The translations under genes were made by a program, and so were the position numbers. A DNA stretch of 64,000 nt from Thermoleophilum album (lineage in GTDB: Bacteria > Actinomycetota > Thermoleophilia > Solirubrobacterales > Thermoleophilaceae), in NCBI RefSeq assembly GCF_900108055.1, contig NZ_FNWJ01000001.1:1197071-1261070 (forward strand), in the 5' to 3' direction. Under the pieces are notes generated by a model that saw only the letters and a list, made by a program, of their open reading frames with translations, was not told the origin of the DNA and ran no database searches. Below are positions 49,248 to 59,700 of the stretch, piece by piece. Position 1 is the first letter of the stretch; every line of letters starts with the position of its first letter.

Positions 49248-50491
49248 CGCCCAGCTCCCTCATCGCCGACTCGCGCCAGCCACTGCACGACCGGCCGGCG
49301 CGGGCGCCAGCCGCGAAGCGCACCGAGCGGTTCGAGATCGGAGAGTTCGACGCGCAGCAGCTCGCCGCCGTAGCGGTCGGCGGCGTCGATCAGCGCCCGC
49401 TCCCCCTCGACGGTGACCGCGTGGGCGACGATCCGAGCGCGCCCGTTGCGGCGAGCTTGGAGCGCCGCGAGACAGGCATCGAGGAGCCCGGCGCGCGACA
49501 CGCCGCCGCCCACGAACACCGCGTCGGGCGGCTCGAGACCGTCGAGTGCGGCCGGTGCCTCGCCGACCACCACCCGCAGCTCCGGCACCCCGAGCCGCTC
49601 TGCGTTGCGTGTGATCCGCGCCGCGCGGTCGGCCCGCTGCTCGATCGCGACGGCATGGGCGAGCGGCTCGGCGCGCAACCACTCGATGGCGATCGAGCCC
49701 GAGCCCGCGCCGACGTCCCACAGCAGCTCGCCGGGGAGCGGCGCGAGTGCCGCCAGCGCGAGGGCGCGCAGCGGCCACTTCGAGAGCTGACCGTCGGTCT
49801 CGAAGGCTTCGTCGGGCAGGCCCGGAGTGGGCGCGAGCGGCCTGCGGCGCGCCTCCAGCTCGACCTCAACCGCTACGCAGCTAAGCGGGTCGGCGCGCTG
49901 CTCTGAAAGAGCGGCGGCGCTCGTCGCGACCACCCGCTCGTCGTCCGCGCCGAGACGTTCGCACAGCCACGCTCGGCTTGCCCCGCAGCCGGCCTCGGTG
50001 AGCAGGCGACCGAGCCGCGCGGGCCCGTCGTCGCCGGTCGTGTAGACGCAGAGGCGACGCCCCGGCTGCAGGTGTCGGCGCACGCTGTCGAGACTGTGGG
50101 CGACGGCGCTGACCAGCGTCACCTCCTGCTCGGCCCAACCGAGCCGTGCGCATACGTAGGCGAGCGCTGACGGGTGCGGGTAAACGCGCAGCGCTTCTGC
50201 GCCGAAGTGGCGAGCCAGGGTCGCGCCGATGCCGTGCAGCATCGGATCGCCGCTCGCCAACACGCAGACCGAGCGCGCGGCGGCGAGCGCCGGCAGCTCC
50301 GCGAAGAGCTCGGTGAGCGGAGAGGGCAGGGTGCGCCGCTCGGCTGCGAGCGACGCCGGCAGGAGGGCGAGTTGGCGGGGCGCCCCGATCACCAGGTCAG
50401 CGCCCTCGAGCGTCCTGCGCGCGGCCTCCCCGAGGCCGGAGAAGCCGTCGGCGCCGATGCCTACTACCGCGATCGGTCGCATCGCCCTCAC
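49244..50491 (-). CDS. cobL: CobL (CbiE-CbiT): precorrin-6Y methyltransferase/decarboxylase
   Basis: 415 residues. CbiE-like N-terminal domain (about 5-205, VVGIGADGFSGL, VLASGDPMLHGIG) methylates; CbiT-like C-terminal domain (about 215-400) has SAM loop LLWDVGAGSGSIAIEW and decarboxylates. Overlaps both neighbours by 4 bases, so translation is coupled. Confidence 0.93.
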   Translation of the reverse strand: MRAMRPIAVVGIGADGFSGLGEAARRTLEGADLVIGAPRQLALLPASLAAERRTLPSPLTELFAELPALAAARSVCVLASGDPMLHGIGATLARHFGAEALRVYPHPSALAYVCARLGWAEQEVTLVSAVAHSLDSVRRHLQPGRRLCVYTTGDDGPARLGRLLTEAGCGASRAWLCERLGADDERVVATSAAALSEQRADPLSCVAVEVELEARRRPLAPTPGLPDEAFETDGQLSKWPLRALALAALAPLPGELLWDVGAGSGSIAIEWLRAEPLAHAVAIEQRADRAARITRNAERLGVPELRVVVGEAPAALDGLEPPDAVFVGGGVSRAGLLDACLAALQARRNGRARIVAHAVTVEGERALIDAADRYGGELLRVELSDLEPLGALRGWRPRRPVVQWLARVGDEGAGR

Positions 50492-52209
50492 CGTGGCGAG
50501 CTATCGGCGGCAAGCTCGCCGAGAGACCGCTCGAGCGCGCCCACCAGTCGCGCGTTGGCCCGCGGCTCGCGCGCCGTCAGACGCAGGTAGTCGTCGCCGA
50601 GCCCCGGGAAGTTGCCGCAGCGTCGGACCGCGAAGCCGAGCTCCCGCAGGCGTGCGGCGACCCGCGGACCGTCCGGCACGTGGACCAGACAGAACGGCGC
50701 CACACCGGAGAACACGCTTAGGTCGTCGAGCTCGGCGAGGCGCGACGCCAGGTCGCGTCGACGCTCGCGTGCGCGGGCTGCCTGGCGTCGGCGGGCGGCG
50801 GGCTCCTCGGCCACCGCCCGCAGCACGGCGAGCGCCAGCGCGTTTGCCGACCACGGCGGCAGCACCGCCCGCAGGCGAGCGGCTAGCGGTGCGGGTGCCA
50901 CCACCCAGCCGGCGCGAATTCCCGGCACCGCGAACAGCTTCGTTGCGCTACGTACGACGATCACGTCGGGCAGCCGGAGCGGGGCCAGCGACACGGCGTC
51001 GGGGTCGGGCGCGAAGTCGACGAACGCCTCGTCGACCACCAGCAGGCGACCTGGGCGGCGCAGCGCGAGCAGCTGCTCGCGGCTTGCCAACGTGCCGCTG
51101 GCAGCCGCCGGGTTGGTGACGACCACGAGGTCGGCGTCGTCGGGAACGTCCGCGGGGCGCAGTTCGAAGTCGTGCTGCGGTGTCCGCAGCACACGCGTGA
51201 CCGGCACGCCGAAGGTGCGAAGCCCGGCCTCCGTCTCGCTGAACGATGGGCAGACGATGGCGGCGCGCCGCGGGCGCAGCGCCGGGGCGAGCGCCCACAA
51301 GGCCTCGGCACCGCCGTTGGTTGGCACGATCTCCTCCGCGGCGCGCCCGTGCCAGCGGGCCAGTGCCGCTTGGGCGGGTCGTGGATCGGGGTAGCGGGCG
51401 ACGTCGTCGGCAAGCGCTCGCTGCAGCGCACGGTGAAGCCAAGGCGGGGGGCGTTCGCCGGCGACGGTCACTGCGTGGTCGGCGAGTCCGGGCGCTACTT
51501 CCGCGTCGCCGTGGCGTCGCAGCGCCGCGAGCTCGTGATCCCGTTGCCAGTCGTCGGTGGCGGCTGCGGCCGCTGGTAGTGGGCTGGCAGCAACGATGGC
51601 GTCGAGACCGCCGGCAGGGGTTGGGTGCGACGGGGATCCCGGCGGCGATGATCCCAGCGGCAAGACCCGACCCGCAACCACCAGCTCCGCGCCGGCGGCA
51701 CCGTCGGCCAGGGCGCGGATGGCGTCGCCGAGCAGGTCGAGCCACAAGCGCGACCCGTGGTCGGGCGGCAGCAAACCTTCGCCCGCTTGTTCGGCGACGA
51801 CGATCGTGGGGGCCAGCGAGCGACCGCGCGCGACCAGCGCGTCGACGGCCTCGCGCACCCGCGCCCGCGCGGCGCCGACCACCGCCTCCGGTGGTGCCGG
51901 CGCAAGCGCGCCGAGGCGGTGCAGCACCCCGGCGATCCAGGTGCCGAGCCCGTCGAGCAGCAGGCAGGCCGCTGGGTCGACGCCCGCGACCGCGCCGCTC
52001 AGGTCGTCGCCGACCTCGATCGTTTGCCAGCCCTCCGGTCGCCGTGCACGGTGGCGTGCGATGCGCTCGCGCATTGCCGGGTCGGCGGCGTCGGCGCACG
52101 CCAGGTAGGCGACGGGACGCCCGCTCGCGCGCGCGAGCTGCTCACCGCGCTCGCTCTTGCCCGAGCGGGTGCCCCCGAGCACAAGCCACAGACCCTCGAG
52201 GCGGCTCAC
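50488..52209 (-). CDS. CobU-CobD/CobC fusion: cobinamide kinase and PLP decarboxylase/aminotransferase
   Basis: 573 residues. CobU domain (about 1-180) has P-loop VLGGTRSGKSERGEQLA and CLLLDGLGTWIAGVL. The C-terminal domain (about 230-573) is an aminotransferase fold I enzyme like CobD/CobC with NGGAEALWALAPALRP, VVDEAFVDFAPD and the PLP lysine in VRSATKLFAVPGIRAG. It would activate the cobinamide side and make the aminopropanol linker. GTG 52209 overlaps the cobB stop; the frame further upstream is antisense noise. Confidence 0.88.
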   Translation of the reverse strand: MSRLEGLWLVLGGTRSGKSERGEQLARASGRPVAYLACADAADPAMRERIARHRARRPEGWQTIEVGDDLSGAVAGVDPAACLLLDGLGTWIAGVLHRLGALAPAPPEAVVGAARARVREAVDALVARGRSLAPTIVVAEQAGEGLLPPDHGSRLWLDLLGDAIRALADGAAGAELVVAGRVLPLGSSPPGSPSHPTPAGGLDAIVAASPLPAAAAATDDWQRDHELAALRRHGDAEVAPGLADHAVTVAGERPPPWLHRALQRALADDVARYPDPRPAQAALARWHGRAAEEIVPTNGGAEALWALAPALRPRRAAIVCPSFSETEAGLRTFGVPVTRVLRTPQHDFELRPADVPDDADLVVVTNPAAASGTLASREQLLALRRPGRLLVVDEAFVDFAPDPDAVSLAPLRLPDVIVVRSATKLFAVPGIRAGWVVAPAPLAARLRAVLPPWSANALALAVLRAVAEEPAARRRQAARARERRRDLASRLAELDDLSVFSGVAPFCLVHVPDGPRVAARLRELGFAVRRCGNFPGLGDDYLRLTAREPRANARLVGALERSLGELAADSSPR

Positions 52210-53813
52210 CGTGCGACCGGTGTGCGATGGGTGCGGGCCGACGATGTGGTCGCGTCGCCCGCCGAGGCGGCGGTCGCGGCGCGGGCGGCGGCTGCCGCCC
52301 TGGCGAAGCCCGCAGCGAGCTCGGGGTAGGCCGCCCAGTGGGTGTGCAAGTAGCTGGCCTGCACGCCGCCGGCCACGAAACCCTCGGCGCGTTCGCGGCC
52401 CCGCGACCGCAGCAGCCAAGCAGCGCCGAGCGAGCTCCCGCGCCCCTCGCGCTCGCGGCTGTCGCGCGCGCGCACCCCGCGCCCCCGCGCCTCGCGCCCG
52501 CCAACGACGTCGCCGCTTGCCGGCTCGACCCGTGAGTAGTGGAACTCGTGACCACGCACCTTTTGGCCGGCCGTAAGCCAGGGGGTCGCCGTCAGCGCGG
52601 TGGCTTCGCGGTAACCGAGGGTGAGCCTTTCACTCATCCGCGCCCGCGCCGGCAGCACTCCGCACATCGGTCGTCCATCGAGACTCTCGCAGAGGTAGAG
52701 GAGGCCGCCGCACTCGGCCAGCACTGGCGCTCCCTGCGCGCAGAGGGTCGCGATCTCGGCGCGCAGCGGCGCGTTGGCGGCCAACTCTTCGGCGTAACAC
52801 TCGGGGAAGCCGCCGGCCAGCAGCAGCCCCGAGCTGTCGGGGGGAAGCGTGTCGCCGCGAGTGGGGTCGAACGGGGCAAGCTCGGCACCGGCTGCCTCTA
52901 GCAGTTCGAGGTTCTCGCGGTAGTGGAAGGAGAAAGCGGGACCAGCGGCCACGGCGATCGTCGCGTCCGTCCCGACGCGGGCGCCGGCGGCGGCCCCGAG
53001 TGCTACTTGCGGATCCCAGGGCACGCAGGCAAGGGGTGGCGCGGAGCGCGCGATGCGCGTCACGAGCTCGAGGTCGAGGTGGTGGGCTAGCGCCTCGCCG
53101 AGTTCACGCAGCGTGCGCCGCGCCGCGGCCGCGCGCTCGCCGGCGGGGATCAAGCCGAGGTGTCGCTCGGGGGTGGCGAGGCGTGGATCACGGGGGAGCG
53201 CGCCGATCACGGCCACGCCGAGCGGCTCGACCGCTTCCCGCAGAAGCTGCGCGTGGTGCTCGGAGCCCACCCGGTTGAAGATCACGCCCGCGAACTTCAC
53301 CTGTGGATCGAAAGTGCGGAAGCCGTGCACGATGGCGGCCACCGAGCGGGCGGTGGCGGCGGCGTCGACAACCAGGAGCACTGGCGCTCGCAGCAGCTTC
53401 GCGACGTGCGCGGTGGAGGCCAGCTCGCCGCGCCCCGAGGCGCCGTCGAACATGCCCATCACGCCTTCGACGACGGCCAGCGAAGCACCCCGCATGCCGT
53501 GCGCGAAGAGGGGCGCGATGAGCTCCGCGCCGGAAAGGAACGCATCGAGGTTGCGGCCCGGACGCCCGGCCGCGAGCGTGTGATAGCTCGGATCGATGTA
53601 GTCCGGTCCGACCTTGAATCCCTGCACCCGCTCGCCGCGCGCGCAGAGCGCCGCGATCAGGCCGCAGGCAACCGTCGTTTTGCCGACGCCGGAGCCGGTG
53701 CCGGCGACCACCACGCGCGGGAGGTCACAGGGACGGCAGTTAGCGCGTGCCCAGCGGGCGCCCGCCTGCGACGGCTGCCCTGCGTTGCGCTGCGCCTCGT
53801 TCCCCGGGCTCAT
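52206..53813 (-). CDS. cobB: cobyrinic acid a,c-diamide synthase
   Basis: 535 residues. P-loop GTGSGVGKTTVACGLIAAL, KVGPDYIDPSYH, then a glutaminase domain with cysteine in LAECGGLLYL and VRGHEFHYSRVE. An Arg/Glu-rich low-complexity insert of about 40 residues (after DVVGGREARGRG) separates this from ASYLHTHWAAYPELA at the end. Amidates a and c side chains with glutamine and ATP. A gap of 88 bases separates it from cobO. Confidence 0.9.
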   Translation of the reverse strand: MSPGNEAQRNAGQPSQAGARWARANCRPCDLPRVVVAGTGSGVGKTTVACGLIAALCARGERVQGFKVGPDYIDPSYHTLAAGRPGRNLDAFLSGAELIAPLFAHGMRGASLAVVEGVMGMFDGASGRGELASTAHVAKLLRAPVLLVVDAAATARSVAAIVHGFRTFDPQVKFAGVIFNRVGSEHHAQLLREAVEPLGVAVIGALPRDPRLATPERHLGLIPAGERAAAARRTLRELGEALAHHLDLELVTRIARSAPPLACVPWDPQVALGAAAGARVGTDATIAVAAGPAFSFHYRENLELLEAAGAELAPFDPTRGDTLPPDSSGLLLAGGFPECYAEELAANAPLRAEIATLCAQGAPVLAECGGLLYLCESLDGRPMCGVLPARARMSERLTLGYREATALTATPWLTAGQKVRGHEFHYSRVEPASGDVVGGREARGRGVRARDSREREGRGSSLGAAWLLRSRGRERAEGFVAGGVQASYLHTHWAAYPELAAGFARAAAAARAATAASAGDATTSSARTHRTPVAR

Positions 53814-53901
53814 TGCTAGGCGTCAGCGTAAGACGCGGGCGCCGAATCCGTCGTCTCGGCGGGGTCCCGGCCTAAACCGCTCGCACCCGCGGCTTTGCCG
53901 C

Positions 53902-54501
53902 TCACCACTCGATGCCTTGCTGTCCGCGGATCCCGGCGTCGTAGGGGTGCTTGACCTTCCGCACCTCGGAGACGAGATCGGCGAACTCGACGAGCTCCTT
54001 GGGGGCATCGCGACCGGTGAGAATCACGTGCTGGAAGCCGGGCCGCTCGCGCAGGGTCGCGATCACCTCCTGGAGGTCGATCCAGCCCCAGTTGATCGGG
54101 TAGGTGATCTCGTCGAGGACGATGAAGTCGTAGCGGTGAGCGGCGATGCGGCGCCGCACCTCCGCCCAGCCTTCGCGCGCCAGGTCGGCCGAGTGTTCGA
54201 GGTCGCGCGAGGTCCACGACCAGCCGTCGCCCATCTTCTCCCAGTCGATCCCGCCGAGCGCGGCGGCCGCCTGCGCCTCCCCGACCTTCCACTTGCCGGA
54301 CTTGACGAACTGAAAGACGCCGCAGCGGTACCCGCGTGCCCAGGCGCGCAGCATGGTGCCGAAGGCGGAGCTCGACTTGCCCTTACCGTCGCCGGTGAGG
54401 ACGATCACGAGCGGCCGGTCGCGGCGCTTGGAGCCCGGCGGGGCGGGCTTGATGGCAGGCGCCCGGCGGGCGGCGTCGGCGTGCCCCTCGGCGTCGGTCA
54501 T
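53902..54501 (-). CDS. cobO: cob(I)yrinic acid a,c-diamide adenosyltransferase
   Basis: 199 residues of the BtuR/CobO type. P-loop VLTGDGKGKSSSAFG, then GVFQFVKSGKWKVGE, DFIVLDEITYPINWGW and VILTGRDAPKELVEFADLVSE. Adds the adenosyl group to cobalt. ATG 54501 begins a short charged leader. The longer frame upstream is noise. Confidence 0.93.
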   Translation of the reverse strand: MTDAEGHADAARRAPAIKPAPPGSKRRDRPLVIVLTGDGKGKSSSAFGTMLRAWARGYRCGVFQFVKSGKWKVGEAQAAAALGGIDWEKMGDGWSWTSRDLEHSADLAREGWAEVRRRIAAHRYDFIVLDEITYPINWGWIDLQEVIATLRERPGFQHVILTGRDAPKELVEFADLVSEVRKVKHPYDAGIRGQQGIEW

Positions 54502-54593
54502 CGGTAGTCGTAGATCTTGAACGAGCCGGGGCGACGGCGCTTCGCGACACGGGCGGGCGCCTTTGCGAGACGGGCAAGCGCCGCCGGCCGCGG

Positions 54594-56786
54594 CTAGAGC
54601 TGGTGGAGCGGTGCGCGCAGCAGGCGCGCAAGCTCGCGCGTGCGGCCAAGGCGCAGCGGGCCGCTGTCGGTGTCGAGCACGTGCACCGCGTCGGCACTGC
54701 GAGTGAGCGCGCGCGCGGCCTCCACGAGCGCTCGATCGAAGGTCGCGACGCGGCCGTCGGTGGCGAGCACGCAGACGGTCGGTCGACCCGGCTCGCGGCG
54801 GCGTTCGCAGGTGAGGATCTCGGCCGCCGCCCGCAGGCCCGCCGCGAGCGGTGTGCGGCCGCCGGCCGGGAGCTCGCGGACCGCGCGCGCGGCGCGCTCG
54901 AGCGGTGCCCCCGGTCGCGCCAGCACCACCGCGCCGCGACCGCGGAAGGCGACGACGGCGACACGGTCGCGCGCCCGGTAGGCGTCGCGCAGCAGCTCTT
55001 CGAGCGCGCCTTTGAGGCGTGCCAGACGCTTGCGAGCCCCCATCGAGCCGCTGGCGTCGACCACCAAACAGACCAGCGCTCCGCTGCGGCCTGCCCGCAC
55101 GGCGCACCGTGGCGCAGCGTCGGGCCGGGCGCGGCGGTGGAGGAGGGTCGGGGCGACCGCGAGGTCGAGCGCCTGTGGCGTCGCCGCGGGAGCGGCGGCG
55201 AGCGCGGCGGCTGCGGCCGGCAGGGGGGTCGAGTCGACGACGGCGCCACCGCTGCGCAGGCGCGCGCGACGGCCACCGCCGCTGGCGATCGTTGCCGACT
55301 GCTCGCCCGGCTGGTCGCCTCGGCGAGTCGGCGCGCCGAACTGCGCGTTGACGATCGCGGCCCCTAAAAGCGCCCGCGGTGGGCGCGCAGAAGCGGGCGG
55401 CGGACGATGGTCGGAGGGTGCCGCAGCCCGCGGATCGAAGCCTGCCGCAGGGCCACGCGAGGGGTTTGCGGGCAGCTCGTTAACCGACGCTCTGTGATCG
55501 CCAGAAACCGTGTGCTGATGAGCATTATCGGCCGAACCATAACCCTCACCTTGAACGTTAGATTCGGCCTTTTGGCCACTGCGGGGGGTGGTTCCGCCGG
55601 CGTCGTTTGTGTTCTCGCGACTGGCTTCGCTCGCGGTCTCGCGCGCGGCCTCCCCGAGAGCGTGCGAAAGCCGCTCCGCGAGGTCCCCCGCTGAGGCGTC
55701 GTCGGCGCTGTCGGCGAGCGGGTCGCGACGCAGCCGGTGGGGTAGCGCAAGGGCCAGCGCGCGCTCGACGTCGGCGCTCGTGACGCGCGTGCGCCCGGCG
55801 AGCGCGGCGAGCGCCCGTGCGGTACGGGCGGCGACGATGTCGCCGCGCGCGCCGTCGACAGCGAGCTCCGCGCACACGCGCACGATCGTTTGCAGCTCGC
55901 GAGCGCCGAGCTCGACCTGCGGGTAGAGGTCGCGGGCGCGGGCGATGCGTTCGCGCAGTTCTCTCTCCCCGGCTTCGAAACGCGCGGCGAAGGCTTGCGG
56001 GTCGGCGTCGTAGGCGAGACGACGGCGCACGATCTCGGCGCGCACATCTGGGTCGCGCGGCGTCGCGACGGTCACCGCGAGCCCGAAGCGGTCGAGCAGC
56101 TGCGGCCGCAGTTCGCCCTCCTCGAGGTTCATCGTGCCGACCAGCAGGAAGCGAGCGTCGTGTGCCACCGAAACGGCCTCCCGTTCGACCCGCGCGACGC
56201 CGGAGGCGGCGGCATCGAGCAGCGCGTCTACGAGATGGTCGGGCAGCAGGTTGACCTCGTCGACGTACAGGATCCCGTTGTGGGCTTGCGCCAAAAGGCC
56301 GGGCTCGAACACCACTTCGCCGCCTTCGAGAGCGCGCCGCAGGTCGATCGCGCCGAGCAGGCGGTCGAGCGAGGTGCCGAGCGGCACTTCGCAGAGCGGC
56401 GCTGGCCGCGGTTCGACGGGCGCGTCGGGCGGGATGGGGCCGTCGGGACCGCGCTCACCGGGCCGGAAGGCGAAGCGCTGGCCGCGTGCCGCCGGCACGG
56501 GCGGCAGCAGCGGTGCGAGTGCTCGTACGGCCGTTGACTTCGCGGTGCCGCGCTCGCCACGCACCAGCACGCCCCCGACGTCGGGCGCGACGGCGCCCAC
56601 CAGCAGCGCTTCTACGAGGTCGCGCTGGCCGACGATCGCCGAGAGCGGGAAGGTCGCCGCGGTGCGGCGCGGTGTCGCGCCTCCCGCGACGTCGCCGCGC
56701 TCGCTTACGTCGCTGCCTCCTCTCCGGCGCGTCTCGCTCACGTCGCTGCCTCCTCCGCGGCGCGCCCCGCTCGCTCGCTCGCTCAC
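54594..56786 (-). CDS. ChlI-ChlD-like magnesium/cobalt chelatase ATPase subunit
   Basis: 730 residues. AAA+ domain with GERGTAKSTAVRALAP, NGILYVDEVNLLPDHLVDALLD and LLVGTMNLEEGELRPQLLDRFG. A low-complexity linker leads to a C-terminal vWA domain with the MIDAS CLVVDASGSMGARKR. This I-D fusion is the ATPase that works with CobN (in place of CobS/CobT). GTG 56786 overlaps the cobN stop (GTGA) and has GGAGG upstream; a near-repeated SDVSE[T/R] motif marks the N-terminus. Confidence 0.9.
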   Translation of the reverse strand: MSERASGARRGGGSDVSETRRRGGSDVSERGDVAGGATPRRTAATFPLSAIVGQRDLVEALLVGAVAPDVGGVLVRGERGTAKSTAVRALAPLLPPVPAARGQRFAFRPGERGPDGPIPPDAPVEPRPAPLCEVPLGTSLDRLLGAIDLRRALEGGEVVFEPGLLAQAHNGILYVDEVNLLPDHLVDALLDAAASGVARVEREAVSVAHDARFLLVGTMNLEEGELRPQLLDRFGLAVTVATPRDPDVRAEIVRRRLAYDADPQAFAARFEAGERELRERIARARDLYPQVELGARELQTIVRVCAELAVDGARGDIVAARTARALAALAGRTRVTSADVERALALALPHRLRRDPLADSADDASAGDLAERLSHALGEAARETASEASRENTNDAGGTTPRSGQKAESNVQGEGYGSADNAHQHTVSGDHRASVNELPANPSRGPAAGFDPRAAAPSDHRPPPASARPPRALLGAAIVNAQFGAPTRRGDQPGEQSATIASGGGRRARLRSGGAVVDSTPLPAAAAALAAAPAATPQALDLAVAPTLLHRRARPDAAPRCAVRAGRSGALVCLVVDASGSMGARKRLARLKGALEELLRDAYRARDRVAVVAFRGRGAVVLARPGAPLERAARAVRELPAGGRTPLAAGLRAAAEILTCERRREPGRPTVCVLATDGRVATFDRALVEAARALTRSADAVHVLDTDSGPLRLGRTRELARLLRAPLHQL

Positions 56787-59700
56787 GTTCCTGCCTCCTC
56801 GAGCTCGCCTTCTAGCGCGAGCGCGCGTTCGCGGATGCGCTCGAGGAGTTCCGGGTCGGGCTCCTGCCACAGGCCGCGCGCGGCGGCCTCCAGTAGCCGC
56901 TCCGCGATCGCGCGCGCGGCGTGCGGGTTGGAGCGCTCCATGAAGCGCGCGATGTCCGGGTCGAGCAGGTAGCGCTCGGCGATCCGCTCGTACATCCAGT
57001 CGTCGCCGACGCGGGCGGTGGCGTCGTAGCCGAAGAGGTAGTCGACGGTCGCCGCCAGCTCCGCGGCGCCGCGGTGGCCGTGGCGCACCATCGCGGCGAT
57101 CCAGCGCGGGTTGGCGACGCGCGCGCGGAAGATGCGCCGTGTCTCCTCGGCGAGCGTGCGCGCCTTGGCGGTGCGCGGGTCGGCGGCGTCGCCCACATAG
57201 GCCGCCGGGTCACGGCCGGTCAGCGCCCGCACCATCGCCACCATCCCGCCGTGGTACTGGAAGTAGTCGGCGGAGTCGAGGATGTCGTGCTCGCGCGTGT
57301 CGAGGTTCTTGACGGCCGCTTCGATGCGCGCGTAGCAATCGCGCATCGCCTCGCGCGCCTCAGCGCCGTAGCGGCCGCGGCCGTAGGCGTAGCCACCCCA
57401 GGCGGCGTAGACCTCGGCGAGGTCGGCGTCGTCGCGCCAGTCGCGGGCGTCGATCAGCTGTTCCAGCCCGGCGCCGTAGGCGCCCGGTTTCGACCCGAAG
57501 ATGCGGGTGGTGGCGCGCAGCCAGGCGGCGTCGTGGCCGAGCTCGGCGGCGAGGCGGCGGGCGTCGGCGCGGGCGTGGGCGGCAACGTAGTTGTCTTCGT
57601 CGGGCTCGTCGAGCCCAGCGACCGCGGCGATCGCTTGGTCGAGCAGCTCGACAAGCGGGCCGAAGGCGTCGCGGAAGAAACCGGATATGCGCAGGGTGAC
57701 GTCGATCCGCGGCCGTCCGAGCTCTGCGAGCGGCACGATCTCGAAGCCGCTGACCCGCCGCGAGGCGCGCGCCCAGCGCGGGCGCACGCCGATCAGCCAC
57801 ATCGCTTCGGCGATGTCGTCGCCTTGGGTGCGCATCGCTGAGGTTCCCCAGGCGACGAGACCGACCATCCGCGGCCACTCGCCGTGGTCGCGGCGGTGGC
57901 GCTCGAGGAGCGCTTCGGCGAGCCGTTTTCCGACATCGAAGGCGAGCTCGGAGGGGATCGCGCGGGGGTCGATGCCGTAGAAGTTGCGGCCGGTGGGGAG
58001 CACGTCGAGGCGGCCGCGGCTGGGGCTGCCCGACGGTCCGGACGGTACGTGCCGGCCGCGCAGCGCGGCGAGCAGGTTGTCGAGCTCGTCGCTCGTTGCG
58101 CGCAGGCGCGGCACGACTTCGCGGCAGATGAAGGCGAGGAGGTCGTGGAGGTCGCGCAGCGCGCGGGGCTCGTTGGGCGTGCCGCCGCAGTCGCCCGCGC
58201 TGTCGCCATGAAGCGCGCTCGCCGCTTGCGGGCGCTCGCCGCCGCCGCCGGCGGCTTCGCCGAGCGCCGAGCGCACGGCGCTGGCGACCTGGTCGGGTCG
58301 CCATTCGCGCGCGTCGAGCGCGGCGAGCAGGGCGTGCTGGGCTTCTTCGAGGCGGTCGATGAGGTCGCCGGCGGCGGCGGCGGGGCCGGGGAAGCGGGCG
58401 AGTAGCGCGGCCGGCGCCTCGCCTGCGGCGAGGCGCCGGCCGGGACGCTCCACGAGTGCCTGTTCGTCGAGCCCGTAGACAGCGGCGACCGCGGCCCGTA
58501 GCCCCGGCAAACCGGCTTGCGGCACTTGCGTGAGGGCGGCGACGAGTTTGCGGAGCGCCTCACCGGTGGGCGCTTCGCCGAGCACGTGGAAGCCCTCATG
58601 GATTTGGATGTCTTTGACTTCGCAGAGGTAACCGTCGATGTGTTCGACGAGCGCGGCGACGTCGTCGGGCCGCTCTTCAACGCCGATCTCTTGCTGCAGG
58701 TTGGCCTGTTCGACGGCCTCCCAGATGCGCGCGGCGAGCGCCGGCAGTTTGTCGGGGTCGAGCACCTCGAGGCGCGCGTATTCGTCGAGCAGGTTCTCGA
58801 GTTCGGCGAGCTCGTCGTAGGTGCCGGCGCGCCCGAGTGGGGGCACGAGGTGGTCGATGATCACGGCGTGGGCGCGCCGTTTGGCCTGGATGCCTTCGCC
58901 CGGGTCGTTGACGATGAACGGGTAGACGAAGGGCAGGTCGCCGATCGCAGCGTCGGGCGCGCAGGCGGGCGAGAGGGCGAGCGTTTTGCCGGGCAGCCAC
59001 TCGAGGGTGCCGTGTTTGCCTAGTTGCACGCAGGCGTCGGCGCGCCAGTGGTGGTCGAGGAAGCGGTAGCAGGCGAGGTAGTGGTGGGAGGGGGGCAGCG
59101 AGGCGTCGTGGTAGATGGCGACGGGGTCGTCGCCCCAGCCGCGCGGCGGCTGCACCATCAGGAGCACGTTGCCGAGCTCAAGCGCGGGCACGACGAAGGC
59201 ACCGTCGCGCACGTAGCGCTCGCCCGGCGGCGGACCCCAGCGCTCTTCGACAGCGTGCCGCAGCTCGGCGGGGAGGGTGCGGTACCAGGCGAGGTAGTCG
59301 CCGACAGGGAAGCGCAGGCCGCCGTCGCCGACGGCCTCGCCGAGGTCTTCGTCGGGGGCGCCGGCGGCGCGCAGGGCGGCCATCAGCTCGTCGCCGTCGT
59401 CGAAGGGCTGCTCGACGCGCATGCCGTCGGCGGCGAGGGCGTCGAGGAGGCGTAGTGCGCTGCGCGCGGTGTCGAGGCCGACGGCCATGCCGAGGCGGGC
59501 GCGACGGGAGGGGAAGGAGGTGAGCACGATCGCGACGCGGCGCTCGCTCGCCGGCTTGTGCCGCAGGCGGGCGTGGCGCACAGCGAGCCGTGCGACCCGC
59601 TGGCAGCGCTCAGGGTCGGGTACGTAGCGGGCGAGCGGCGCGCCGACCGGCGAGTCGCCCGGCTCGCGCTCTTTGAAGGAGATGACCCCGCCGATGATGC

